Source: Candidatus Staskawiczbacteria bacterium RIFCSPHIGHO2_02_FULL_42_22 (GTDB taxonomy: Bacteria; Patescibacteriota; Minisyncoccia; Minisyncoccales; Staskawiczbacteraceae). From it: 39,554 nt of DNA. Positions 23,489 to 30,725 of this stretch are shown in pieces. The stretch spans positions 1 through 39,554 of the forward strand of contig MHOT01000022.1 of NCBI GenBank assembly GCA_001820175.1, read 5' to 3'. Every line of letters starts with the position of its first letter. Position 1 is the stretch's first letter. The position numbers and the translations under genes are program-made. The notes beneath the pieces were generated by a model. That model saw only the letters and a list, made by a program, of their open reading frames with translations. It had not been told where the DNA came from and ran no database searches.

Positions 23489-25408
23489 TCACTCCCTACC
23501 AAAGAATTTATCCCAGGTCCAGCCCTCCCTATTCCATTGCTCCTTATAGGCGGACTTAGGATTACAGGGCAACTTTGAATCCTTCTTATACAGGGCCTCG
23601 TACTTACGCCTGCTTCTGACACCTAGTTTCTTGGCTGCCTTGCTGGCCTCTTCCAAATTTGGATAAAAAGAGGTGCCAAGAAACTCCGTCCAATTTTCCC
23701 AATCTTCTTGATATGGGTAATACTGATCCGGATTCATGGGTAAGCGATCGTCTTCCTTATACCTTTCCTTGTACTCCTTTTGGGTTTTTATGCCCAATTT
23801 TTTGGCTGCCCTACCGGCTTGCCGAAGTATTGGATAGAATTGCTTTTTACGTTTACCTAAAAATGTTTCCCAGTTTTCCCAATCCTTGGAAAAACGCCTG
23901 TTTGGGGTACATGTCAGTTTTGGGTCTTCCGTGTATCTTGCATAGTACTCTGCTTGCGTTGTAATGCCAAGATTTTGAGCAACCTTGCTCATCTCGTCAA
24001 GGGTTTTGTAGTAGGAATCAAAGAAATGGTCCCAACTTTCCCAATCAGCATAATGCTCATGAGGATCCGATACAAGCATTGGATCGTTTTTGTACCCTGC
24101 TTCATATTCCCGAGAAGTACGAAACCCCAACTTCCGGGCTGCCTGAGCGGCTTCCTGTAACGTCGGGTAAAATTCCTGTTCGCAGTGTTCTAGAATTTTC
24201 ATCAGATCCACAATCTCGTCAGAGAATGTGAATTCGAATCCTTTTCCAGAGACCTCGAATTTTTGGCGTACATACCCTTCACTTTCAATTTCCTCTTTAG
24301 AGGTAAATTGTTCGTGGAGGTCAGAGACCTTGTTCATCATCTCAAGTACCAATCGGATGCGCTCAAGATTTCCGACAAAGTCCAAGACGATGAGTTTGTC
24401 CTTTCCGGGCCGCAACCCGCGCCCAAGCTGTTGGCGGAAGATGGTCAATGCTCCGGTTACACGGCAAAATGCCACCAGTCCAACAGACGGCACATTCACG
24501 CCTTCATTGAAGGCGTTGACTGCACAAACACGGCGAATCTGTCCATTCTTAAGAGCTTCAAGAACAGCTTGGTTTAACCTCCAAGTTTTCTCGTTGCTCT
24601 TGGCCTTTTTTGAATGGAACGTAGCCGAAAGTTTAAGAGATTTTCGTAATCCCTCCGCGTGTGGAATAGAAGCACAAAACACCACGGCTTTTTCGTTGTA
24701 GCCGTTAATGATTCTTGCAATTTCCATATCACGCTTTTTGATGAAGATACGACGATTGACTTCCGCCATCGTAAAGCGCCTTTTACTCTGTTGAATTTCC
24801 AGCACGATTTGCTGAAGCGCATTATCATCAAGACTTTCGTCAGTGATGACATGGTACTCAATCCGAGGCAACCATCCGCGGGCAATTGCTTCTTCAAGAG
24901 TAATGTTAATCACTTCTTTACCGAAGACATCGCGAATGTCTGTATCGTCCTGACGGTCAGGCGTTGCAGTAATACCAAGTTTGGCACCAGTGAAATGCTT
25001 TGCAACTGGACGATAGGTGTCGGCCTCAGCGTGATGGGCTTCATCCACAATAACAAGGTCAAAGTGATTTACGTCCCACTGTTTGAGGTTTTTACCCATC
25101 GTCTGCCATGTGGCAAAAACAATGTCTGCGTCCTGCACTCCGTCTTTTGACATGCCATTGTAAGTTGCCATCTTGGTTTTCTCGTTGAATACCAAGCAGA
25201 ACTCATCAACGGCATGTTTGAGAATAAAGTTGTTATGCACAAGAAAAAGCGTTTTTTTGAAACGCATTTTCTTCGTAATAAATGCGACGGTCAGGGTCTT
25301 ACCTAAACCAGTTGCCGAGACAACGAGTGCCCTTTTTTGGCGTCCTCGCAGTCCTTTGATTGCGGCATTAATAGCCATGGTCTGGTAGGCACGAGGTGTA
25401 ACTTGCAT
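23489..25408 (-). CDS. superfamily II DEAH helicase with four C-terminal integrase-type repeats
   Basis: The protein has 639 residues. The helicase core spans about 1-360: Q-like RAYQ, Walker A SATGLGKT (31-38), DEAH (122-125), TATP (147-150) and the motif VI region FRQQLGRGLRPGKDK. It resembles the helicase subunit of type III restriction or XPB-like enzymes. From about 420 to the end are four units of about 55 residues sharing [FY]YPxLxEAxxAAxKLGI, a YxxxYKxDxxLPxxP turn and W-x(2-3)-W-x-x-FLG; they look like the phage-integrase repeat (INT_rpt). These repeats probably bind DNA. No nuclease or methylase gene is adjacent. A strong AAGGAG SD precedes the ATG and a terminator follows, suggesting an acquired accessory gene. 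Confidence 0.85.
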   Translation of the reverse strand: MQVTPRAYQTMAINAAIKGLRGRQKRALVVSATGLGKTLTVAFITKKMRFKKTLFLVHNNFILKHAVDEFCLVFNEKTKMATYNGMSKDGVQDADIVFATWQTMGKNLKQWDVNHFDLVIVDEAHHAEADTYRPVAKHFTGAKLGITATPDRQDDTDIRDVFGKEVINITLEEAIARGWLPRIEYHVITDESLDDNALQQIVLEIQQSKRRFTMAEVNRRIFIKKRDMEIARIINGYNEKAVVFCASIPHAEGLRKSLKLSATFHSKKAKSNEKTWRLNQAVLEALKNGQIRRVCAVNAFNEGVNVPSVGLVAFCRVTGALTIFRQQLGRGLRPGKDKLIVLDFVGNLERIRLVLEMMNKVSDLHEQFTSKEEIESEGYVRQKFEVSGKGFEFTFSDEIVDLMKILEHCEQEFYPTLQEAAQAARKLGFRTSREYEAGYKNDPMLVSDPHEHYADWESWDHFFDSYYKTLDEMSKVAQNLGITTQAEYYARYTEDPKLTCTPNRRFSKDWENWETFLGKRKKQFYPILRQAGRAAKKLGIKTQKEYKERYKEDDRLPMNPDQYYPYQEDWENWTEFLGTSFYPNLEEASKAAKKLGVRSRRKYEALYKKDSKLPCNPKSAYKEQWNREGWTWDKFFGRE

Positions 25409-25543
25409 CCCAGATCTCCTTTTTTTGGTTTTTGGTATTCGAAGTTCTTATTATTCAATTTTCAACGATCTTTCCGATATTCTACATTTTGATACGTAAG
25501 CGTTATAATGTCAATTGTTTGACGTATGAGCTTGGTGAATAAT

Positions 25544-25793
25544 AATGTGAATCTCGTTTGGCAAAATATAAAAAGAGTTTCGGCCGCCCCTTTGGCGAGC
25601 CTCGCCTTTTGGCGGGCCTCTTTGCGGATAATGTTACCGCCAGGTCTGTAAAAATGTGTTCGGCGTAGGCAAGCTACAAAGATGGGAAAATTTGTTGCTA
25701 CAAATTTATCCACATCTTGACCTAAACATTTTTCCGAAGCTGGCAACAAAATTCTCTCGCAAATAGAGGCGATTGCCAAACGAGATTCGCATT
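25544..25793. repeat. family B fold-back element, copy 3
   Basis: Arms AATGTGAATCTCGTTTGGCA and TGCCAAACGAGATTCGCATT, with the TTCGGCGTAGGCAAGCTAC core. It is longer than copy 2 because of two inserts (GGCGAGCCTCGCCTTTTGGC near 25596 and a hairpin GATGGGAAAATTTG...CAAATTTATCCACATC near 25680). A 105-codon minus frame here is a by-product of the repeat. Confidence 0.8.
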
Positions 25794-25808
25794 AATAGTT
25801 TTTTCTTG

Positions 25809-25896
25809 TCATTGCGAACCGCAGTGAAGCAATCTCAGTTCGCTTTTAAGATTGCCACGTCGTCCCGACCGCGGTCGGGACTCCTCGCAATGACGA
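25809..25896. repeat. CATTGCGAGG palindromic repeat, copy 4
   Basis: GTCATTGCGAACCGCAGTGA...AATCT is followed by AGATTGCC...CTCGCAATGACG. Confidence 0.8.
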
Positions 25897-25965
25897 ACTC
25901 GGGGCGTTGACCATATCTTTTATTTACTACACAGAAGCGCGAGGGGTTACCTACACTACTATAAA

Positions 25966-25998
25966 CATAACAGCGGCGGCCCGAAGGCCGCCGCTTTA
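25966..25998. terminator. GC-rich hairpin, terminator-like
   Basis: AGCGGCGGCC / GGCCGCCGCT with a GAAG-containing loop. T-runs are weak on both sides, so the function is uncertain. Confidence 0.4.
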
Positions 25999-26016
25999 CT
26001 TGAAACTTTACAACTT

Positions 26017-26193
26017 ACCTTGAATTACGAAATGCTTTCGAGGGATTTTTTCCAAATTTGGAGATGAAAATTTGATAGAATTTTTCGGCTTACGCAACGC
26101 GTCCGCCGAAAAATTATAGCGGATTTTCAGCCCAAATTTGGAGAAAAGACCCCGAAAAGTCTTCTCAAACGGGCATTTCGTAATTCACGGTAA
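26017..26193. repeat. family A core carried by GAATTACGAAAT arms
   Basis: Arms TTACCTTGAATTACGAAATG / CATTTCGTAATTCACGGTAA enclose the family A core GATAGAATTTTTCGGC...GCCGAAAAATTATAGC. The arms belong to a different set from the other family A copies, so core and arms have been recombined. Confidence 0.75.
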
Positions 26194-26214
26194 CTTAATA
26201 ACTTTTAACTTAAT

Positions 26215-26901
26215 TTATTTTTGCATCACCTTATCTTTGATATCCCGAATCAACTCCCCTGCAGTGTCTTTTCCGCCAAGGCCAATGGCGATAGCCAGTC
26301 CCAGCGCCACCGCACCGACAACTCCCCACACGATAGCCATGTACAATGTTTTTATTAATTCGCTATTGGGCAATAACTGGTCCAGCACCAAAAAGATGGT
26401 GAAAATCCAGATGGCCCATTTTGCAATAGAAGCCGCAACATACCCATACCCCACCCGCATCTTTTCCACGGCCACCCTTACTATTTTTTCAATAATGTCA
26501 GAAATAATGACCGCCACCACAAAAATTAATGCGGCAATGACCACATTGGGCAAATAATTCAGTACTTGCGACAAAATCATACCAAATTGGGCAAGATGCA
26601 AAATATCCACGGCAATTAACAGCGACAACACTACAAACACCCACTTAAAAATAGCACCGATGAATTCGCTGGGGTTTACATCCACATTTGCCTTTTGCAA
26701 GGCCTTGCGCCAGCCCTCTTTTTCAAATACGCGATTGAACTTTATGGATTTTAAAATTTCGGTAATAATTTTGGCAATGCCAACCGAAATCAAGTATCCA
26801 ATAATAAACACCACGATTGCCAGCAATAAATTGGCAACAAACGTCACCAAATTTTGCAAAAATGGCTGGATGATCGTCAAAAACCAATCACTGTAGACCA
26901 T
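26215..26901 (-). CDS. CmpX-like membrane protein (TM-helix repeats, MscS-related)
   Basis: The protein has 228 residues with five or six membrane helices. It shows the conserved TM-helix pattern of CmpX-type proteins: NLVTFVANLLLAIVVFIIGY (about 17-36), a second unit NYLPNVVIAALIFVVAVIIS, and a C-terminal GVVGAVALGLAIAIGLGGKD. That glycine/alanine helix resembles the MscS pore helix. It may be a small mechanosensitive or osmotic-stress channel, though the MscS beta-domain is missing. Ends DIKDKVMQK. No SD. Confidence 0.8.
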   Translation of the reverse strand: MVYSDWFLTIIQPFLQNLVTFVANLLLAIVVFIIGYLISVGIAKIITEILKSIKFNRVFEKEGWRKALQKANVDVNPSEFIGAIFKWVFVVLSLLIAVDILHLAQFGMILSQVLNYLPNVVIAALIFVVAVIISDIIEKIVRVAVEKMRVGYGYVAASIAKWAIWIFTIFLVLDQLLPNSELIKTLYMAIVWGVVGAVALGLAIAIGLGGKDTAGELIRDIKDKVMQK

Positions 26902-27005
26902 AATATGAGAATCTGGAATCTTGTATCTTGAAGCTGGAATAGAATGAAGAATTCTGAATTCAATATTCTATTCAAGATACTAGATACGAAATTCAAGATT
27001 CATTT
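26902..27005. repeat. degenerate TTGAATCTTGTATCT fold-back repeat
   Basis: GAATCTGGAATCTTGTATCT units, a GAATTCTGAATTC centre, and the complement AGATACTAGATACGAAATTC. Sibling of 7897-8003. Confidence 0.7.
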
Positions 27006-27057
27006 TTATTACTTCATTATCCTCCTTACATCCTATACAAATCAAGTGCCTCCTGTG

Positions 27058-27202
27058 GATAAGTCCCGTTAGAAATCACGCCCGCCCCGTTAGAAGTTCT
27101 ATGGTTAGGGGAAATTATTTGACTAAAGCCCTTATTTCTAACGGGGCCCGCGCTTTGGGCGCCCGAAGGGCAGGTGGGCGGGCTATTTCTAACGGGATAA
27201 GT
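27058..27202. repeat. CCCGTTAGAAAT palindromic repeat
   Basis: CCCGTTAGAAATCACGCCCG and further CCCGTTAGAAG units, with inverted ATTTCTAACGGG at two places. The right end supplies the TAG stop (CCCGTTAG) and the final Leu-Ser-Arg codons of the pseudouridine synthase gene. Confidence 0.75.
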
Positions 27203-27872
27203 ATTTTTGCCACTCAACGGGTATTTCTATTGATAATGCAATTATCTTCTGTTCCGTGGCGGCCTTAAAAGATAAGCCGGTGGCGCATAGAGCGATAGCC
27301 CCAGAATCAGGCCAACCTTGGCCGCCATATTTTACATCCCCTAAAATGGGAAATCCGGCCAGGGATAACTGCGACCGGATTTGGTGAAATTTTCCTCCAT
27401 CTATTTTAATTTTTAACAAAGAATAATTTCCGTGAGATTTTAGAACCTGGTAATATAATTTTGCTTCCTTGCCGTCTGGAAAACCCCGAGCTTTCATGGT
27501 TTTAGTATCTTTTCCCAAAATGTTCACCAGTATTCCATTATTTTTTTCGGGCTTGCCACACACAATCGCCCGATACGTTTTTTCAACGGTTTGGTTGCGA
27601 AATTGATCTGAAAGGCGGCTAGCTCCCTTACTGGTCTTGGCAAAAAGCATAATTCCCGACACCGGCCGGTCAAGTCGGTGCACCAAACCCAAAAACACAT
27701 TTCCGGGCTTATGATACTTTTCTTTTAAATATTGCTTCACGATCTCAAGCATACTTGGACCCTGAAGCGCCAGCAACGCCTTTGGCGTAGCCAATGCGGG
27801 CTGGCTCAAAACCCCCGCTGGCTTAACTACCGCGACTACATGATTATCCTCGTATAAAACTTTAATAGTCAT
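27189..27872 (-). CDS. RluA-family pseudouridine synthase
   Basis: The protein has 227 residues. The catalytic motif GLVHRLDRPVSGIMLFAKT (62-80) has the aspartate D68; the N-terminus YEDNHVVAVVKPAGVLSQPA is the family substrate-cleft strand, and GGKFHQIRSQLSLAGFPILG is the second family motif. No S4 domain is present. It makes pseudouridine in 23S rRNA or tRNA; the exact target cannot be read from sequence. The stop codon lies inside the CCCGTTAGAAAT repeat. Confidence 0.93.
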   Translation of the reverse strand: MTIKVLYEDNHVVAVVKPAGVLSQPALATPKALLALQGPSMLEIVKQYLKEKYHKPGNVFLGLVHRLDRPVSGIMLFAKTSKGASRLSDQFRNQTVEKTYRAIVCGKPEKNNGILVNILGKDTKTMKARGFPDGKEAKLYYQVLKSHGNYSLLKIKIDGGKFHQIRSQLSLAGFPILGDVKYGGQGWPDSGAIALCATGLSFKAATEQKIIALSIEIPVEWQKYLSR

Positions 27873-27940
27873 ATAATTTATGGTATAGGTAAATTAGAAG
27901 CGAACCCCCCTTTTTGTTTCCTGTGAAAGGAGGAAACACC

Positions 27941-28234
27941 ATGAGACGTATCTTCTACGTCTGCTCGACCCTGAAAAACGGGGCGTTGACTAAAAGCTTT
28001 TTTAAAAAAAGCTTTGAATCAAAGTCATCTGCTCTCCCCAAAACCGGCTCTATAATCGCTCCTGGGTGCCTTGCCAGTGACTACGGAACACTGAGGCAAG
28101 GAGAGATCACCGATGTCAAGGTGTCGGAAGACATCATCTCCATTCTGGTCAGGACGGAAACGGCAGAGGAAGATTTGCGGGGTTATCTTACTTCGAAGAA
28201 TGGCTGGGAAGAGGTTTCCCGCTTCGAAGAGTGA
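27941..28234 (+). CDS. hypothetical protein with a strong SD
   Basis: The protein has 97 residues from the ATG at 27941, chosen because AAAGGAGG lies 6 nt upstream. It begins MRRIFYVCSTLKNGALTKSF and contains GSIIAPGCLASDYGTLRQGE, then VRTETAEEDLRGYLTSKNGW. No recognised domain. A large hairpin terminator follows. An autonomous SD-bearing gene on the strand opposite its neighbours. Confidence 0.65.
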   Translation: MRRIFYVCSTLKNGALTKSFFKKSFESKSSALPKTGSIIAPGCLASDYGTLRQGEITDVKVSEDIISILVRTETAEEDLRGYLTSKNGWEEVSRFEE

Positions 28235-28239
28235 ATCCC

Positions 28240-28330
28240 GAAAATCGGTCCCGCGAAAACACCTCAGTAGTAGAAACTTATGTTTCACTACGGGGCAAGT
28301 TTTCGCGGGACTTCTTACGTTTTTTTCTAC
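28240..28330 (+). terminator. terminator-like hairpin
   Basis: GTCCCGCGAAAAC and GTTTTCGCGGGAC enclose an inner inverted pair TAGTAGAAAC / GTTTCACTA. The run GTTTTTTTC follows on the plus strand. Confidence 0.7.
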
Positions 28331-28386
28331 TCTCCAGATGGGGCGCAATCGGCCGCGGCCAATTGCGCCTGCGCATTATCTACCAG

Positions 28387-28734
28387 CTAATCATTACCAA
28401 CTAATCTTTTGATTCTTTCCGCCTCGCCTTCCACCACATCGCCATCATATTCTCCGCTATGCCCCCTTGAGCCCTCATACGAGGGCTTTTTCTGGTCCAA
28501 ATGCAAGCTAAAATTCAGTGTCTTTCCGCCACCGTCATTGCGAGGCGCCACGCCTGCGGGCGTGGCGCTCGAAGCAATCTCTTTTATATACAAATGAAAC
28601 CTCGGATAATCATTCCTGGTCAACTGTCGCACAATAGAAACTTCGCCGTCTTTCTGAAAATATGCCGGCTGGTAGCCAATTGTTCGCATTAAATCGTTAA
28701 TACTTTTTTGTAGGTTTTTTATTGCAAATTCCAC
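28387..28734 (-). CDS. NDYPRF-family protein carrying an in-frame CATTGCGAGG repeat
   Basis: The protein has 115 residues from the GTG at 28734, chosen because it then starts MEF like its relative at 30125-30418. Shared features are [RK]QLTRNDYPRFHLYIKEI, a G-rich turn, then FSLHLDQKKPSYEGSRGHSG and a C-terminal EAERIKRL. Between KEI and GGG the protein has about 17 extra residues (ASSATPAGVAPRND) encoded by the palindromic repeat at 28533-28585; the relative has only LNGGD there. The repeat thus seems to have inserted without breaking the frame. Function unknown. Confidence 0.65.
   Translation of the reverse strand: MEFAIKNLQKSINDLMRTIGYQPAYFQKDGEVSIVRQLTRNDYPRFHLYIKEIASSATPAGVAPRNDGGGKTLNFSLHLDQKKPSYEGSRGHSGEYDGDVVEGEAERIKRLVGND
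28533..28585. repeat. CATTGCGAGG palindromic repeat inside a CDS, copy 5
   Basis: GTCATTGCGAGGCGCCACGC followed by GCGTGGCGC...GAAGCAATCTC, a nearly perfect hairpin in frame with the 28387-28734 gene. Confidence 0.8.
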
Positions 28735-28809
28735 CCCAGTAGAAGAATTTTGACAGCCTGCGAGCAAGTTTTATTGCCGTTAAACTCCAAAACTCTTATT
28801 TATTAATAT

Positions 28810-28969
28810 TAGACCTGTTGCGTATTAAGGATTTACTGCAAATTGCATATTTCGGCCACAAATTTGCTATAATTTTTCGGCGGGCCTATGGGCAAGCCGA
28901 AAAATTCTATCAAATTTCTGGCTCAAAATCTTCAATTTTCGTAACAATCCTTAATACGCAACAGGTCTA
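28810..28969. repeat. family A fold-back element, copy 3
   Basis: Arms TAGACCTGTTGCGTATTAAG and complement, core GCCGAAAAATTCTATCAAAT. It is nearly the inverse of copy 2 at 19315-19475, including the flanking ATTA. Confidence 0.85.
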
Positions 28970-29017
28970 TTTATATTTATACTTATAAAACTTGCCGCAG
29001 ATAACGATAGTCAAAAT

Positions 29018-29150
29018 TCTCTACAGGGTAGCCGCAGTACAAGAGCGTAGCTCTGTACACGACGTTGCCCTGTAGTGAAATTTGGCTTTGGTTTTAACCG
29101 CGCGAGGCCCCGCAAGGCCTCGCGCGGGCTGCCAAATTTCTACTACTGGG
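29018..29150. repeat. cluster of hairpins
   Basis: CTACAGGG...CCCTGTAG encloses GTACAAGAGC / GCTCTGTAC. Then AAATTTGGC...GCCAAATTT encloses the perfect CCGCGCGAGGC / GCCTCGCGCGG stem. No gene seen; it lies upstream of the 29255 gene. Confidence 0.65.
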
Positions 29151-29254
29151 GCATTTGACAAATTATTAATTATATAATACTATATGACCAGCACACGACA
29201 AGTGGCTTGCTGAAAATTAACAATTCCCAGATAAGAATTGGAAAGGAAATAATC

Positions 29255-29473
29255 ATGAATGATTATTATCTGGCCTTTGCGAGCGGGGAGTGGTCGTGTT
29301 GTAGGACATTAGACTTCCAAGCAGAGAACGACGAGAAGGCAAAAATTTTTATGCGGGATTTCGAGGATAGAACGGGCTATGCTGTTCACTCCCTTGTACG
29401 AAAAAATTACTCAGAGGGAGCAGGGCTGCAAATCTATCATGGGGAAGTATCTTACCGTTTCCATAAAAAATAA
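29255..29473 (+). CDS. hypothetical small protein
   Basis: The protein has 72 residues from the ATG at 29255, chosen by GGAAAGGAAA 5 nt upstream. It starts MNDYYLAFASGEWSCCRTLD and has an AENDEKAKIFMRDFED helix. It loosely resembles the 29867-30085 product in size and layout (aromatic strand, then FxAxNxxxA). TTGACA lies at 29155 and AT-rich -10-like sequence near 29173. Terminator follows. Function unknown. Confidence 0.65.
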   Translation: MNDYYLAFASGEWSCCRTLDFQAENDEKAKIFMRDFEDRTGYAVHSLVRKNYSEGAGLQIYHGEVSYRFHKK

Positions 29474-29487
29474 TTCCCCAAGGGACT

Positions 29488-29520
29488 ACATACCAGCTGC
29501 ACTCACAGCTGGTTTTTTAT
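29488..29520 (+). terminator. rho-independent terminator
   Basis: ACCAGCTGC / CAGCTGGT followed by TTTTTATTT on the plus strand. Similar CAGCTGG hairpins follow the genes around 30095 and 30430. Confidence 0.8.
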
Positions 29521-29668
29521 TTGAAAATTTATTAATTGGGATTTGATTAGGAATTAGAAATTAGAAATTCCGCGCGCGCCGCAGCGCGCGCGGCCTATCC
29601 GTGTTTAAACTCAACAAATCATCCACATTGTCCGTAGCCCCTCATGCCCCTCCAATCCCACACTCGTC

Positions 29669-29766
29669 GTCATTGCGAGGTCTCGCAAGGGCGTGGCAAT
29701 CTCCACCGTATTTTTCTTACTGCATTTACAAAGATTGCTTCGTCGCTGTGGCTCCTCGCAATAACA
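29669..29766. repeat. CATTGCGAGG palindromic repeat, copy 6
   Basis: CGTCATTGCGAGGTCTCGCA...GGCAATCTCC is followed by AGATTGCTTCG...CTCGCAATAAC. Confidence 0.8.
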
Positions 29767-29796
29767 GCGGGGTGCGAGGGGGTTCTATTGTCCTGT

Positions 29797-29825
29797 TTGA
29801 CAAATTGTAACACATGCAATAATAT
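29797..29825 (+). promoter_or_regulatory. sigma-70-type promoter
   Basis: TTGACA (29797-29802), a 17-nt spacer and TAATAT (29820-29825), upstream of the ATG at 29867. Confidence 0.55.
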
Positions 29826-29866
29826 ATGGTTAGTACAAATTTGGAACTCAAACGAAGGGCGTAGCG

Positions 29867-30085
29867 ATGAACAAGAAAATCTATTTAGGGACGGTTTCAT
29901 TTGGCCCCCATGGAGAGTTTTCCTGGAAATACCATTTTCATGCCCATAATGTAGAAGATGCTGATCGCATTTTGCGAACACTCTTTTTTGAAGACAAGCC
30001 CGAATATCGCGATAAATCAGGAGATTATGACTTTGCCTTCGTAACCTCGGTCGAAGAAATTGTGCTCCGTAAACCCAAGAACTAA
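29867..30085 (+). CDS. hypothetical small protein
   Basis: The protein has 72 residues: MNKKIYLGTVSFGPHGEFSW, then a HAHNVEDADRILRTLFFED helix and a C-terminal strand FAFVTSVEEIVLRK. Possible distant paralogue of the 29255 gene. A weak GAAGGGCG SD precedes it. A CCAGC...GCTGG hairpin with T-run (30097-30125) follows. Confidence 0.6.
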   Translation: MNKKIYLGTVSFGPHGEFSWKYHFHAHNVEDADRILRTLFFEDKPEYRDKSGDYDFAFVTSVEEIVLRKPKN

Positions 30086-30096
30086 TATTCTTTATA

Positions 30097-30125
30097 CCAG
30101 CCGCGCCCAGTAGCTGGTTTTTTAT
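30097..30125 (+). terminator. rho-independent terminator
   Basis: ACCAGC / GCTGGT with the loop GCGCCCAGTA, followed by TTTTTTATT. Confidence 0.65.
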
Positions 30126-30418
30126 TAATCCTGAATTTTCGCAAGCGACTCTTTGATTCGCTTTATCTCTTTTTCGATCAAGGGGCCCTTACTCATAACA
30201 TCATGTGGACGGGGAGAATTTTCAACATATAAAGAGAAATGATGTCCGCGATCACCGCCATTGAGTATTTTTACCAATAAATTAAATCTTGGATAATCGT
30301 TTTGGTTTATTTTACGAATTAAACTAAATTCGTCGTCTTCAAACCCCAAGAGCACATACTCGGCAAGCCGTTCAATATCGTAAACACTATGATCTAAATC
30401 CATAAGCCTAAATTCCAT
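30125..30418 (-). CDS. NDYPRF-family hypothetical protein
   Basis: The protein has 97 residues, MEFRLMDLDHSVYDIERLAE, then FSLIRKINQNDYPRFNLLVK (51-70), GGDRGHHFSLYVEN and a C-terminal helix EKEIKRIKESLAKIQ. Same family as the 28387-28734 product, without the repeat insertion, so it serves as an internal reference. Function unknown; the layout suggests a small alpha/beta protein. Confidence 0.7.
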   Translation of the reverse strand: MEFRLMDLDHSVYDIERLAEYVLLGFEDDEFSLIRKINQNDYPRFNLLVKILNGGDRGHHFSLYVENSPRPHDVMSKGPLIEKEIKRIKESLAKIQD

Positions 30419-30448
30419 AATATTGCGCCCAGCAGCTGGTTTTTTTAT

Positions 30449-30608
30449 TAGACCTGTCCCTAAATAAGATTTGTTACGAAAATTACAGATTTTGAGCTAA
30501 AAATTTGATAGAATTTTTCGGCTTGCCCATAGGCCCGCCGAAAAATTATTGCAAATTTTCAGCCAAAATATGGAATTTGCAGTAAAATCTTATTTAGGGA
30601 CAGGTCTA
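30449..30608. repeat. family A fold-back element, copy 4 (TAGACCTGTCCC arms)
   Basis: Arms TAGACCTGTCCCTAAATAAG / CTTATTTAGGGACAGGTCTA. Core GATAGAATTTTTCGGC...GCCGAAAAATTATTGC. Its core matches copy 2 but its arms match copy 1. Confidence 0.85.
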
Positions 30609-30725
30609 TTTTAAGATTTAAACGAGATTGCTTCGGCGCACCTCGCAATGGCGGACGTTTTCGTTTCCGCGTAATTCCGCGTGAATTTCTGCGTAATTCC
30701 GCGTATTATTGCTGATGCAATAATG
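30609..30725. repeat. partial CATTGCGAGG repeat and GCGTAATTCC tandem repeats
   Basis: GCGAGATTGCTTCGGCG...CTCGCAATGGCGG is one degenerate half of the palindromic repeat. It is followed by three GCGTAATTCC/GCGTGAATTTCT units (about 30667-30705). Confidence 0.55.

Noticed and set aside
23233-23622. 129-codon minus-strand frame overlapping the helicase end
   Set aside because: Overlaps the helicase gene, its terminator and a palindromic repeat; composition is not protein-like.
25462-25779. 105-codon minus-strand frame
   Set aside because: Lies inside family B fold-back element copy 3 and reads through its arms; no SD or family match.
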